Shown here: positions 1 to 9,035 of the stretch, in pieces | Layout of the letters: the number at the start of each line of letters is the position of its first letter | How positions within the stretch are numbered: position 1 is the stretch's first letter | From: CAJPPJ01 sp963545265 | GTDB lineage: Bacteria; Bacillota_I; Bacilli_A; RF39; UBA660 | NCBI GenBank assembly: GCA_963545265.1 | Contig: CAUUHY010000001.1 | Span: 83,720 to 147,719 of the forward strand | Direction: 5' to 3' | Length of the DNA: 64,000 nt | Program-made: the position numbers and the translations under genes | The notes under the pieces: generated by a model | What the model saw: only the letters and a program-made list of their open reading frames with translations | The model's database searches: none | What the model was told of the DNA's origin: nothing

Positions 1-483
1 AATTTTGCTAATATTGATTTAGTTGTCTGTATAGGTAATCATAGTTTTCAAAATATGATTTTAAATAAATCTAAAAATAGAACTATTGTTAGTGGATATG
101 AAAATTTTGATTTATATATAGAGGATGTTTCTCATATCGAATTTTTAAATAAAATAGTAAATACTGGTTTAAATATTCAATTATATATAAATAGTGATAC
201 TAACTTAGATCATTCTAGTGCTATAATGGTAAATGACATTGATGAAGCTATTGCTCAAATTAATTATAATGGTAGCAATTATAGTTCATCTATATTTACC
301 ACATCAAAAGAAAATGCTTCTAAATTTATAAAAGAAGTAAAATCAAAAATAGTAACTATTAATACTAGTCCTACAATTGAAAGAATAATCGATATAAAAC
401 AAAATGATTTGATTAATAAAAAAATTATAATTTATCCATTTAATTTTAAATTAGATGATAATATAGTAAAAGTTGAATTATAA
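1..483 (+). CDS. C-terminal part of an aldehyde-dehydrogenase-like (ProA-type) protein
   Basis: The frame is open from the first base of the window, so the gene starts upstream and only its last 160 residues are visible. The visible part reads like the C-terminal region of the aldehyde dehydrogenase superfamily, closest in feel to glutamate-5-semialdehyde dehydrogenase: a helix with alternating hydrophobics, then SSIFTTSKENASKFIKEV and a strand ending in VTINTSPT, where ProA has an 'Ihte..aa..F..evdsa.v.vN.S' pattern. The usual ProA ending after this Asn-Ser element (a glycine-rich 'GaeiGIST') is missing, so it is probably a divergent paralogue. No catalytic cysteine can be checked because the N-terminal two thirds lie outside the window. 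A strong hairpin terminator follows the stop at once. Family assignment is moderate, substrate unknown. Confidence 0.5.
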   Translation, partial: NFANIDLVVCIGNHSFQNMILNKSKNRTIVSGYENFDLYIEDVSHIEFLNKIVNTGLNIQLYINSDTNLDHSSAIMVNDIDEAIAQINYNGSNYSSSIFTTSKENASKFIKEVKSKIVTINTSPTIERIIDIKQNDLINKKIIIYPFNFKLDDNIVKVEL

Positions 484-521
484 AAAGCGATGGCTTAAAT
501 TACTAAGCCATCGCTTTTATA
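483..521. terminator. Bidirectional intrinsic terminator
   Basis: A perfect 15-bp stem (483-497 with 504-518, arms reading AAAAGCGATGGCTTA and its complement) around a 6-nt loop. It has A runs on one side and T runs on the other, so it can end the plus-strand gene before it and the minus-strand gene at 546-746. Confidence 0.9.
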
Positions 522-545
522 TATTATGATTATTATCCATTCTTT

Positions 546-746
546 TTATTGATGTATAACATTTATATTTCTAGCTATTTTTATATTTGGGAATTTTATT
601 TCTAATCTAAATTCAACTATGTCGTTTATATTAATATTTTGATTAAAAGATATATCTTTATATTCAAAGTCTATTTCTTCATTATTTGCTAATTTAATAG
701 TACCAAATTTACCATTGTATTTAGTTATTTTTCCTAATAATTTCAT
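546..746 (-). CDS. Small cold-shock-like OB-fold protein, unknown function
   Basis: A 66-residue protein starting GKITKYNGKFGTIKLANNEE, a beta-rich pattern with Gly-x-Ile, Tyr-Asn-Gly and Gly-Thr-Ile turns. This recalls the first strands of cold-shock or S1-type OB folds ('G.I..YN...G.I'). The aromatic RNP1/RNP2 residues of true Csp proteins are largely absent, so nucleic-acid binding is only a guess. Its ATG overlaps the TGA of the upstream 1092-residue gene by four bases (ATGA), so the two are translationally coupled and likely act together. No transmembrane segment or signal peptide is seen. Confidence 0.6.
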   Translation of the reverse strand: MKLLGKITKYNGKFGTIKLANNEEIDFEYKDISFNQNININDIVEFRLEIKFPNIKIARNINVIHQ

Positions 747-3700
747 TTTATCACCTTATTATCTTTTGATTCTTTAATTTTTATAGTTATATTATCTTTT
801 TGCATAACATCTTCAATTTCTTTTAATTTTGAAGGTATTCCCAATTCTTTTTTAATTGTTTCAATTTCAAAAAGTGTTTGAATATTATTTGTTGGTAAAA
901 TAACTTCTTCAATATTACCGTTATTTTTAATTGCTATATACCAATCTTCTCCACAAATAGCTCTAGAATATTCTTGAAAATAGAAAGGTTCAAAGTTCCT
1001 AGACATCTCTTCTTTTTTATTAGGGTCATTTTCTAAAGCAATTCTTAAAGTTCTTAATTTTGTAATTTCTTCTTCGGTTGGATTATAATTTATTTTCTTT
1101 CTAGATGGTTTATATTTAATTTTTTCTTTAGCATCAAAATTTAAATGTAATTCTTCTTCTTTTTCTTTTTTACTTCTTAATAAAAATCCAGAACTTGAAA
1201 GATCAGCATGAGGGAAGTAACCAACAAATTTGCTATCTTTAATTAAATTATATTCACTACAGTTTTCATCATATGAACTAGAAGAGTAATTAACAAAAAT
1301 ATAATCGATATTATCATTTTTACTAATAGCTTTTTCCATGATTTGATCTGCTATTTTTTTATATAAATCGATAGATAAATTTTCTCCTGCCTTTGATACC
1401 ATTTGAATCACATTTCCACGTCTAAATATAAAAATTCTAGAAATAAGTTTATCGTTTTTATTTCTTATTAAAATAACATCTGCAGTATCTTTTATTAAAA
1501 CTTCTTTATATGTTTCTACGCCAGCAGAATTTAATAAATCTATACAACTTTCATAACTTGGTCTTTTACCTATAAGTAACCTATTAGGATCTGAATATCT
1601 CCCTGATTCTAAATTGTATTTTTCTGTTTTTAAAGAAATAGGGGGAATATAACCACTTTGTCTATTCATCATTAATTTATAAAATTCAAAGTATTTAGAA
1701 CTATTTATCTCACCAAGTTCATTTATGACCTCTTCACCAAGAGATGCTAAAATTAAATCATCAACAGAATTATAAGCATTAGCTAAGAAAATAACATCAT
1801 CTATTTTTTTTAAAAGAGTAGTTTTAGAATCTTCAGTTTCATTATCTGTGTTTCCAATACTGACTTTATCTTTGATTCTATCGTAATTAGCTAGTATATT
1901 GGTAAAAGTGTTAGTATTTAGTTCATCAATTAAATTTATAAATGGTAGTAAATAAGATATTTCACTAATTAACATTTTATTATTTAATATTTTTGTTATT
2001 GTTTCATCATCTAATTTTATTAATAAATCTGAGAGATTTTTAATAGCTTTATCTTGATCTCCAATAACATAATTTTGTTTATGGTATCCGATTTTTGCTT
2101 TTTCACTATCATCTATTTCTAGTTCATCTTTATTTAAACTCACATTGTTTATATATTTTAATTTGATTTTTTCAAATTTTTTTCTTATGAAATTTCTAGT
2201 TTCTTCATTACATTCTCTAAAAAGTACCTTAGAAACTTCTTCGTCTAATTCTCCATTTTTAATAAAGAAATAAGCAATAGCATTTAAAAAATCAACATCT
2301 ATATTATTAGCAGATTTTTTAATCTCTTTATTTTCTAAAATTAAATTAATAACATCATTTATTTCACTCATAAATTCACTTTTTGAAATGCCCAATTCTT
2401 GATAATTTTGACTTTTAATTAGATTTTTAATTTTATTAAGTTTTCTTCCAGTAAGTATAGTATTCTTCTTTTTTTCTGTTAATCTTAATTCTTTTTTGAT
2501 TTCTGCAATAATTTTTTCTTTTTCATAACTGATAAAAAAATTCCTATGTTGATTTAATATTTTATTACAAAATTCGTTGGTTATTTCTAAATTAAGGACT
2601 TCATTTTTTATATAAAATTTTTCAAAATCATCAAGATCTTTTTTTAATTCGTCTATAGAAATACTATTACCAACGAAAGAGTGTAGTGAATTTAAATATT
2701 CTAATATCAATTCATAATTATTATTTTTTATAACATTTTTAAACAATTGATTTATTGATTCATTTAGCGTAACTATATCAGGGTATTTAAAAATTGATTT
2801 ATTTTTTAAATATCTTATATTTGTAATAGCATCTATTAATTTATCTAGAGTTTGTAAATTTTCTTCTTGAACTAATAAGTTATTTTCATCTATTGAAATA
2901 TTAAAACATGTTAGTAATTCATTTAATTTTTCAATTTCAACTTTTCCTCCAAATCTTTTATCTAAAAATGGTAATTTATCAGTTGTTAAAAATCCATCTT
3001 CTTTTATTACTTTTTGTATAGCAATTGTTTTTTCTTTTTCTGTTAAATATAACGAAAATAGTTCAAATTCAGGAAGTAATGCTATTAAACGAAAATTCAT
3101 AGCTAACTCGGGGTTGTTGTATAAATCGTCTTTAGTGATTTGGTAATCTTCCAATGCTTCTAATATATCCACCCATTCCAAGATACAACTTTTACCTAAC
3201 CATCTTATTAGTTTAGGATCTTTTTTTATAGCGTCTTGCATTATATATTGATTGTTACGTAAATAAACACTTTTTATTAAGTCTTCTTCAGTTGCTATAT
3301 AGCCTTTTTCTTTAGCATACATTACTATATCAAACAGAAGTTCTTCATTAAAATAAACAATCATCGATGGATCATTTTCAAAAGCTTTCATTAATAAAAT
3401 TTCGCTATTTAAAAGGTTTGGATTATCAATAAAATGTTGTTTAATAGGTTGATATCCATTTTGTAAAGCTTCTTTTATAAGTTCATCTGATGGTTCTTTT
3501 ATTTTTAGTATTAATAAAGGATTTTTTGAAATACTTCTTTTTATTAATTCATCACTTGTAAAAAATAAGGGACTTTTATCTAAGTCTTCTTCATCAATTA
3601 TATAATAAGAATTTTCTAATATTTCTATAATTTCTTTTGTTATTTGACTTCTATTTAATTTCTTTATAAGATTTGGATAATTTCTAATGACATTTTCTCT

Positions 3701-4021
3701 TATTTTTTCTCTTTCTAACAGAAAAGGGTAGTTATCAATATGTTTAAGTTCTAATAGTATATTAGAATTTTCAATCTTTTTAATACATTCTTCTGAAAAT
3801 GCTTCTTTTTTAAAGTATTCAAAATAATTTTTATCGATATCTAATAGATAACTTAATATTTCAGAATCTTTATTTAAAATATTATTTCTTTTTATATAAC
3901 GAAAAGGTATATCTATCTTTTTAATTATATAAAAAAAATCATCCTTAGATAATTTTGAAAAATTATTTAATACATATCTTTTTAAGATGGCTTTTGGTAG
4001 TAAAGCTAGTATTCTATTCAT
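743..4021 (-). CDS. Large helical-repeat protein, unknown function
   Basis: 1092 residues, no signal peptide and no clear membrane helix. Residues about 20-340 contain degenerate repeats of roughly 30-40 residues, each with a pattern like 'tsDELIKxSixKNPxLIL' or 'dNPxLLxxEiLLxKAfendPsmI'. This suggests an alpha-solenoid similar in style to DUF4116-type or ankyrin-like arrays. The centre (about 440-560) is charged and probably coiled coil. A C-terminal region (about 850-970) is mixed alpha/beta with RIFIFRRGNVIQMVSKAG and YIFVNYSSSSYDE and may be a small enzymatic or binding fold that I do not recognise. It is the first gene of a two-gene minus-strand unit, overlapping the OB-fold-like gene by four bases. 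An AT-rich spacer of about 60 bp lies upstream. No function assigned. Confidence 0.75.
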   Translation of the reverse strand: MNRILALLPKAILKRYVLNNFSKLSKDDFFYIIKKIDIPFRYIKRNNILNKDSEILSYLLDIDKNYFEYFKKEAFSEECIKKIENSNILLELKHIDNYPFLLEREKIRENVIRNYPNLIKKLNRSQITKEIIEILENSYYIIDEEDLDKSPLFFTSDELIKRSISKNPLLILKIKEPSDELIKEALQNGYQPIKQHFIDNPNLLNSEILLMKAFENDPSMIVYFNEELLFDIVMYAKEKGYIATEEDLIKSVYLRNNQYIMQDAIKKDPKLIRWLGKSCILEWVDILEALEDYQITKDDLYNNPELAMNFRLIALLPEFELFSLYLTEKEKTIAIQKVIKEDGFLTTDKLPFLDKRFGGKVEIEKLNELLTCFNISIDENNLLVQEENLQTLDKLIDAITNIRYLKNKSIFKYPDIVTLNESINQLFKNVIKNNNYELILEYLNSLHSFVGNSISIDELKKDLDDFEKFYIKNEVLNLEITNEFCNKILNQHRNFFISYEKEKIIAEIKKELRLTEKKKNTILTGRKLNKIKNLIKSQNYQELGISKSEFMSEINDVINLILENKEIKKSANNIDVDFLNAIAYFFIKNGELDEEVSKVLFRECNEETRNFIRKKFEKIKLKYINNVSLNKDELEIDDSEKAKIGYHKQNYVIGDQDKAIKNLSDLLIKLDDETITKILNNKMLISEISYLLPFINLIDELNTNTFTNILANYDRIKDKVSIGNTDNETEDSKTTLLKKIDDVIFLANAYNSVDDLILASLGEEVINELGEINSSKYFEFYKLMMNRQSGYIPPISLKTEKYNLESGRYSDPNRLLIGKRPSYESCIDLLNSAGVETYKEVLIKDTADVILIRNKNDKLISRIFIFRRGNVIQMVSKAGENLSIDLYKKIADQIMEKAISKNDNIDYIFVNYSSSSYDENCSEYNLIKDSKFVGYFPHADLSSSGFLLRSKKEKEEELHLNFDAKEKIKYKPSRKKINYNPTEEEITKLRTLRIALENDPNKKEEMSRNFEPFYFQEYSRAICGEDWYIAIKNNGNIEEVILPTNNIQTLFEIETIKKELGIPSKLKEIEDVMQKDNITIKIKESKDNKVIK

Positions 4022-4072
4022 AATAGTTTCCTCAATTACATTATAACATTAATTACAATGTAGTATTAAAAT

Positions 4073-4101
4073 AAAAAGACTATTTATTAAATAGCCTTTT
4101 T
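4073..4101 (-). terminator. Terminator of the DUF4230-like gene pair
   Basis: Hairpin with arms AAAAAGxCTATTT and AAATAGxCTTTTT and one internal mismatch, read out on the minus strand just after the stop of the lipoprotein gene. Confidence 0.75.
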
Positions 4102-4699
4102 ATTGTTCTTCAAATTCCCAATCTATATTAAAGTTCTTATTTTTTAAATTATATAATTGTGTTATTTTTTCTTCAATTAATACTTTAGCTCTTTTTTGAG
4201 CTTTAGATAATAAATCTTTATCATTAGAAGCGATATTTTTTAAGTTTTTTTGTCCTTCGATCAATGCACGAGCACTATCATTAGAATTCAGTTTATTTGT
4301 ATTAAAAAATTGTTCTCTATCAGCGATAAATTTCTTTTCATTAAAGTCTTCATCATCTATATCTGGTTCTCCAAATACAGTAGCTTTGGGTATAAAAACT
4401 TTAACTTTATTTCCATCAATATTTATTTTTACTTTAGATAAGTTTATTCCCATTTTAATAGTTCCATTATATTCAATAAAAGCTTGTCTATTTATATCTA
4501 GTATATGTAATATTCCAGAATCTTTACTTTTATCATACTCTATAACATTGTGATAATAAGCTTGATATGTTATTAAATTTCCAGTTAATTCTAGTTTTTT
4601 TAAATTTTCAGTAGTTAATTCATTTTTAGTTGATCCACATCCAGTTAGTATTAATATTAAACTTCCTAATATAATGTAGTTACGTATTTTTTTCATCAT
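4100..4699 (-). CDS. DUF4230-like lipoprotein
   Basis: 199 residues with a classical lipoprotein signal: MMKKIRNY, a hydrophobic stretch and the lipobox LTGC, so it should be diacylated at the cysteine (residue 21) and face outward. The rest has the feel of the DUF4230 family: a 'ltTa.y.y..vi..' segment (LKKLELTGNLITYQAYYHNV), a central strand pair in which a 'G.i..GIdLsKv' element precedes 'v.i.iP.a.v' (MGINLSKVKINIDGNKVKVF, IPKATVFGEPDID), and a C-terminal helical tail rich in Lys and Glu. It lies 8 bp downstream of a second protein of the same layout (4707-5360), so the two are probably a duplicated pair in one transcript. The family has no established function. The lipobox is certain, the family call moderate. 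Confidence 0.75.
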   Translation of the reverse strand: MMKKIRNYIILGSLILILTGCGSTKNELTTENLKKLELTGNLITYQAYYHNVIEYDKSKDSGILHILDINRQAFIEYNGTIKMGINLSKVKINIDGNKVKVFIPKATVFGEPDIDDEDFNEKKFIADREQFFNTNKLNSNDSARALIEGQKNLKNIASNDKDLLSKAQKRAKVLIEEKITQLYNLKNKNFNIDWEFEEQ

Positions 4700-4706
4700 A
4701 ATCTCC

Positions 4707-5360
4707 TTATTTAACCTCTACTGTATATGAAGCGTCATATCCCTTAATTAATTGATCATAAAATTCTTTTAATACAACTATAGCTTGATCTTTAGCTGCT
4801 TGAATTAACTTTTTATCTTTATCACTTTTTTCTTTGATTGTTTTTTTGCAAAGTTTTTTAGCTTCTGGAAGTATATCCATTGGTAAATTTTCACCATTTA
4901 ATAATTTTGGAATACCAGTATAAATATTTTCTTTTATAGTAGCATCCGGTATTTTTATTATTACTTTTTTATTTTTATCATCAACATCTATAGAAACCTG
5001 TTTAAAATCTATACTAGCAATAACACTTCCTTGACATGATGCTACATATTTAAAGTCATTTATATTATTTGAATTCAAATCGCATTTTTCTTCATCATTA
5101 CATTTTTTTGCAATGACATTATACATAATATTTGCTGTTTCTAAATCGCTTTTTTCAACAAGTTTAGTTAGAGTAGATTTTATGTGCGTTTTAATAGTTC
5201 TCTTGCCATTACCTAGTGAAAGTATAATTATTATAACTATTAATATAGTAACTGATATAAGAATAAATTTGCTCTTTTTTTCTTTTATATTAACTATAAC
5301 TTTTTTATTATTATTTTCTTCTTCTAATCCTTTTTTATCATCATTTTTCTTGTCTGTCAT
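4707..5360 (-). CDS. DUF4230-like membrane-anchored protein
   Basis: 217 residues. The first 35 are highly charged and cytoplasmic (DKKNDDKKGLEEENNNKK), followed by one transmembrane helix at about 33-50 (FILISVTILIVIIIILSLG) and an extracytoplasmic domain. That domain follows the neighbouring lipoprotein: a helix with KSDLETANIMYNVIAKK, strands containing 'SIDFKQVSIDVDDKNKKVII' and 'IPDATI', then a Lys-rich helical tail ending SYTVEV. Two cysteines in the loop CNDEEKCD could form a disulfide. It precedes the lipoprotein by 8 bp in the same direction. The family call rests on pattern memory; topology is visible. AGGAGG-like RBS just upstream of the ATG. Confidence 0.75.
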   Translation of the reverse strand: MTDKKNDDKKGLEEENNNKKVIVNIKEKKSKFILISVTILIVIIIILSLGNGKRTIKTHIKSTLTKLVEKSDLETANIMYNVIAKKCNDEEKCDLNSNNINDFKYVASCQGSVIASIDFKQVSIDVDDKNKKVIIKIPDATIKENIYTGIPKLLNGENLPMDILPEAKKLCKKTIKEKSDKDKKLIQAAKDQAIVVLKEFYDQLIKGYDASYTVEVK

Positions 5361-5532
5361 AATTCCTCCTTTTTATGATTACAATATTGTTTTAAAGGTA
5401 TTTATCTAACCATTTTTAATCCTCCTCATACAAGAACATGTTTTTTTCGCGACTAAAATAGTTTAAACGTTTACATTTTTTTTATAATTTTTTAATTCTA
5501 ATTTTAAAATATAGATTGATTTTTCTAAAAAT

Positions 5533-5566
5533 AAAAAGCTAATTTTTTTTGCTTTTTAGCTTTTTG
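5533..5566 (-). terminator. Terminator overlapping the stop codon of 5539-6234
   Basis: Arms AAAAAGCTA (5533-5541) and TAGCTTTTT (5557-5565). The gene's stop codon lies in the stem. Confidence 0.75.
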
Positions 5567-6234
5567 TTATTATTATCAAAATTTTTAATTTCTTCTTGAA
5601 GAGTACTGATTTCTTTATCTAATTTTTCTCTTTTCTGTAAAAGGTTGTTTAACTTTTCTTTTAATAAATTTTTTTTATATTCATTTGTTTTTTCATAGGC
5701 TTCTATATATGCTTTAGCATAAGGATGAACTTTATCTATTTTATTACTATATTCAACGTTTCTTACCCATTTAATAAAATCTATTACTTTAGGATTATCA
5801 GTAATTTTTCCTTTCTTTATAACGATTACAAACTCTTTCATAATTTCATCAGATATATATTGATTACATCCAAATAACTCAGTAGGGGATATAGTAATAT
5901 CTGGTAATTTATCTTTAGTTAATTTTTCTTCATCAATTAACGGTAAAGTTTGAGTAAACATTGAGGAGTTTTTAATCCAATTTAAATCAATTTCTTTATT
6001 TAGTATATTAAGGTTTTCTAACTGGATATTTAAATATTTATATTCTAACATGTTTATAAATATTGCTAGTTGTATTTTATTATCATATCTAAGTCTTAAT
6101 TTTGAAATATCAAAGTTTAATAAGTCTTTTACTGTAATAATATTATTTCTTTTCAATGTAGGTAGGTAAGAAGATTTACTAATATAAAATTCACTATCTT
6201 TTATTAGTAGGTTCTCTAAGTTGTCATTATTCAT
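5539..6234 (-). CDS. Hypothetical protein with an alpha-CTD-like N-terminus and C-terminal coiled coil
   Basis: 231 residues, soluble. The N-terminal 60 residues contain SYLPTLKRNNIITVKDLLNF followed by a hydrophobic helix. This resembles the helix-hairpin-helix segment of the RNA polymerase alpha C-terminal domain ('aLkraGI.tv.dLl..s') and of several DNA-binding HhH modules. The middle (about 80-165) is unassigned. Residues about 180-225 form a strongly charged heptad helix (KEKLNNLLQKREKLDKEI), a likely coiled coil. The gene stands alone between two hairpins. A DNA- or polymerase-associated role is conjecture from the HhH-like segment only. Confidence 0.6.
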   Translation of the reverse strand: MNNDNLENLLIKDSEFYISKSSYLPTLKRNNIITVKDLLNFDISKLRLRYDNKIQLAIFINMLEYKYLNIQLENLNILNKEIDLNWIKNSSMFTQTLPLIDEEKLTKDKLPDITISPTELFGCNQYISDEIMKEFVIVIKKGKITDNPKVIDFIKWVRNVEYSNKIDKVHPYAKAYIEAYEKTNEYKKNLLKEKLNNLLQKREKLDKEISTLQEEIKNFDNNNKKLKSKKN

Positions 6235-6293
6235 AAAGTAACTCCTATGATTAAAGTCGGTAACTACAATTATAATATATTTTTATAAATAAA

Positions 6294-6325
6294 AAAACTT
6301 AATATTGATATTAAGTTTTATTTTT
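6294..6325 (-). terminator. Terminator of the TM2-domain gene
   Basis: Perfect 12-bp stem (6294-6305 with 6308-6319) reading AAAACTTAATAT on one arm, with A/T runs outside. It overlaps the last codons of the gene. Confidence 0.8.
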
Positions 6326-6770
6326 TTAATGGTAAACCATTAATGTCTCTAAAATTATCAAATAGTATCATAAAGAAATCTACTAAAGCTCCAATTCCAA
6401 ATAAACCAAAAGTAAATAAGTATAAAATTCCTGTACCTGTTTTACCTACATAAAATCTATGTATTCCAAATTCTCCTAAGAAAAAACATAATATTAAAGT
6501 TGTCCATTTATCCTTTCTTTCTATTGGCCTTTTTTGTTTTATTCTTTGTCTATTTCTATTATAATTTGGGTTTTGTTGTTGATAGTATCCATTATTATAA
6601 TTATAATTCATATTTTGATTAGGATACATTTGAGGATTTTGATAATTAGTTTGAAAATTGTTTGGTTGTTGAACGGGTATTTGATAGTTACAGTACCTAC
6701 ATATATTTCCTTCCATCATATTTCCACAATTAGGACATCTAAAAGTACTTTGATTGTAATTTGGATTCAT
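6318..6770 (-). CDS. Zinc-ribbon and TM2-domain membrane protein
   Basis: 150 residues. An N-terminal zinc ribbon (FRCPNCGNMMEGNICRYCNY, four cysteines as two CxxC) is followed by a low-complexity Asn/Gln/Pro/Tyr linker (about 33-80). The C-terminal TM2 domain has two membrane helices joined by a short turn: WTTLILCFFLGEFGIHRFYV, then GKTGTGILYLFTFGLFGIGALVDFFMILF with the typical G.hRFYvGk...G..yl.t.G..GiG...D motif. TM2 proteins are widespread in Firmicutes and lack a settled biochemical role. Monocistronic, with a GGAAG-type RBS. Confidence 0.9.
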   Translation of the reverse strand: MNPNYNQSTFRCPNCGNMMEGNICRYCNYQIPVQQPNNFQTNYQNPQMYPNQNMNYNYNNGYYQQQNPNYNRNRQRIKQKRPIERKDKWTTLILCFFLGEFGIHRFYVGKTGTGILYLFTFGLFGIGALVDFFMILFDNFRDINGLPLKK

Positions 6771-6856
6771 AATCTTAATCTTCCTTTCTATTATCTTTTA
6801 ATTTTATCACTTATAGATAATAGATTCTATTTTATTTTAAAATTTATTAAAAGAGG

Positions 6857-6884
6857 TTGACAAAAATTAAAAAAATGATAGTAT
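6857..6884 (+). promoter_or_regulatory. Sigma-A-type promoter of small RNA candidate 1
   Basis: Exact -35 TTGACA (6857-6862), 16-bp spacer, -10 TAGTAT (6879-6884). It points at a non-coding stretch that starts with hairpins. Confidence 0.75.
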
Positions 6885-6890
6885 AAGAAC

Positions 6891-6990
6891 TGCCAATTAA
6901 GAAATTAATTGGTGCTAGTATCACACTAGCCAACCCCTTTTTATTCTTTTTTATGGAGCTGCCCTCAGGGGGGACAGCTCTCTTTTTTTA
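6891..6990 (+). ncRNA. Small RNA candidate 1 (two hairpins, C-rich linker, terminator) upstream of recG
   Basis: From a predicted start near 6891 there are two compact stems (CCAATTA/TAATTGG at 6893-6912 and GCTAGT/ACTAGC at 6914-6930). They are followed by an unpaired AACCCC (6932-6937), a T-rich linker and a strong terminator (GAGCTG.../...CAGCTC at 6956-6980 followed by seven T). No open reading frame with a ribosome site fits. A second promoter-like TATAAT near 7008 would serve recG, so this is more likely a stand-alone small RNA than a leader, although an attenuator for recG remains possible. The layout matches small RNA candidate 2 downstream of recG. Confidence 0.5.
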
Positions 6991-7032
6991 TTATAATAAA
7001 TATGATATAATATAGCGGATTTGAGGTTATGA

Positions 7033-9030
7033 ATGCTAGAAAAAATAAAAGGGATAGGACCTAAGTCTAAAGAATTATTAAATAGATTAAATATATATAC
7101 AATTGATGATTTATTAACATATTATCCATTTAGATACGATACGTTAAAAAGAACTGATTTATTTAATCCTAGAGAAGATTTAAATAATAAAAAAATAGTG
7201 TTAGATGGAAAAGTAGATTCTTTAGTTTTAACTAATCATTTTAGAAAAGTAAATAAATTAAGTTTTAGAATAACAACTATATATGGGAAAATGGGTGTTG
7301 TTATTTTTAATAGAGCATTTTTATTAAATAGTTTAAAAATAGGTACTAATATAGTAGTAATAGGTAAATACGATAAACAAAATAATATTTTAGTAGCAAG
7401 TGATATATTATTTAAAACTTTAGGTAAAAAAGAAGAAATAATACCTGTTTATCATTTAACTAGTGGACTTACTTCAAATACTTTAAGAAAGTTTATAAAT
7501 GAAGGATTAGCTACATATAAGGATCAAGTAATAGATAATATACCAGAGTATTTAATAGATAAGTATAATTTTTCTTCTAAAAAGTTTGCTATTACTATAG
7601 CTCATAATCCATCTGATAAAGAAAGATTAGAAGAAGTATTAAATAGATTAAGATATGAAGAGTTATTTGAATTTATGTTCAAAATTAATTATTTGAAATA
7701 TAAAAGAAAAAAAGAAAACGTTGGTATTAAAAGAGATGTTGATATTAAAAAATTAGATAGTGCTATTAAAACTTTAGATTTTGAACTTACAGAAGATCAG
7801 TTAAAAACAACTTACGATATAGTTGAAGATTTATCTAGTGAAAAACAAATGAATAGAATTATTCAAGGAGATGTTGGTAGTGGTAAGACTATAGTTAGTT
7901 TTTTAGCAATTTACTATAATTTTTTATCAGGTTATCAATCTGCATTAATGGCACCTACTGAAATACTTGCAATACAGCATTATAACAATTTAAAAGAGCT
8001 TAAATTTGCTAAAAACTTAAGAATTGAATTATTAGTAGGTAAACTTAAAAAGAAAGAAAAAGAAGATATTTATAAAGCTATAGAAAATAAAGAAGTAGAT
8101 GTAGTTATAGGAACACATGCTATTATTCAAGAAGGATTAAAATATCATAATTTAGGTTTAGTTATAACGGATGAACAACATAGATTTGGAGTTAATCAAA
8201 GAGCAAACCTTAGAAATAAAGGTAACTATCCCGATGTTTTATATATGAGCGCAACTCCAATTCCTAGAACTTATGCTTTAACAATATATGGTGATATGGA
8301 TATATCTTCTATTAAGAAGATGCCTAAAGGTAGAAAACCTGTAGAAACTATTATTAAGAGTGAGGCTGAGATCAAAGATGTACTAGAGATGATGTATAAA
8401 GAATTAGTTAATAATCATCAAATATATGTTATATCTCCTTTAATAGAAGAAAGTGATAATAGTGATTTAAACGATGTAGAAAAAATCGAATCTAATATGA
8501 AAAAAGCTTTTGGTTCTAAGTTTAATGTAGGCGTAATGCACGGTAAGATGAAAAGTGCTGAAAAAGAACTTATTATGCAAGAGTTTAAACAAAAGAAAAT
8601 AGATATATTAGTATCTACTACTGTTATAGAAGTAGGGGTAGATGTAGAAAATGCTACTATGATAGTTATATTTGATGCAGATAGATTTGGTTTATCTACA
8701 CTTCATCAGTTAAGAGGAAGAGTAGGAAGAAGTTCTTTAGAATCTAAATGTATTTTAATAAGTAATACTGATAAAGAAAGACTTAATATTATGACTAAAA
8801 CAACTGATGGATTTAAAATAAGTGAAGAAGATTTTAAATTAAGAGGTTCTGGAGATTTATTTGGTACTAAACAAAGTGGGGATATGAGTTTTAGATTAGC
8901 TAATTTAAAAAGAGATTATAATTTATTAATAGATGCTAAAAAAGATACTGAAGAATTTTTAAAAGATAAGAGTACTGAAGATATAGAATTAAAGTTAAGA
9001 CTAATAAAAATGGTTAACGATAATTCTTAA
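7033..9030 (+). CDS. recG: ATP-dependent DNA helicase RecG
   Basis: 665 residues, the normal length for RecG, which remodels stalled replication forks and Holliday junctions. Order of domains: N-terminal wedge/OB region (about 1-240, beginning with the HhH-like IKGIGPKSKELLNRL), then a superfamily 2 helicase with Walker A GDVGSGKT (279-286), DEQH box (380-383, in DEQHRFGVNQR), motif III MSATPIPRT, and motif VI region LRGRVGRSSLESKC followed by the RecG-specific TRG segment (EEDFKLRGSGDLFGTKQSG). Start chosen at 7033: GAGGT lies five bases upstream and a TATAAT is near 7008. The first ATG at 7029 is out of frame. It lies between two small-RNA-like units with no co-transcribed neighbour. Confidence 0.98.
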   Translation: MLEKIKGIGPKSKELLNRLNIYTIDDLLTYYPFRYDTLKRTDLFNPREDLNNKKIVLDGKVDSLVLTNHFRKVNKLSFRITTIYGKMGVVIFNRAFLLNSLKIGTNIVVIGKYDKQNNILVASDILFKTLGKKEEIIPVYHLTSGLTSNTLRKFINEGLATYKDQVIDNIPEYLIDKYNFSSKKFAITIAHNPSDKERLEEVLNRLRYEELFEFMFKINYLKYKRKKENVGIKRDVDIKKLDSAIKTLDFELTEDQLKTTYDIVEDLSSEKQMNRIIQGDVGSGKTIVSFLAIYYNFLSGYQSALMAPTEILAIQHYNNLKELKFAKNLRIELLVGKLKKKEKEDIYKAIENKEVDVVIGTHAIIQEGLKYHNLGLVITDEQHRFGVNQRANLRNKGNYPDVLYMSATPIPRTYALTIYGDMDISSIKKMPKGRKPVETIIKSEAEIKDVLEMMYKELVNNHQIYVISPLIEESDNSDLNDVEKIESNMKKAFGSKFNVGVMHGKMKSAEKELIMQEFKQKKIDILVSTTVIEVGVDVENATMIVIFDADRFGLSTLHQLRGRVGRSSLESKCILISNTDKERLNIMTKTTDGFKISEEDFKLRGSGDLFGTKQSGDMSFRLANLKRDYNLLIDAKKDTEEFLKDKSTEDIELKLRLIKMVNDNS

Positions 9031-9035
9031 AAGTG

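Noticed and set aside
6891..6990. Riboswitch or T-box controlling recG
   Set aside because: No known ligand core or T-box sequence (AGGGTGGNACCGCG type) is present, and recG seems to have its own promoter behind the terminator.
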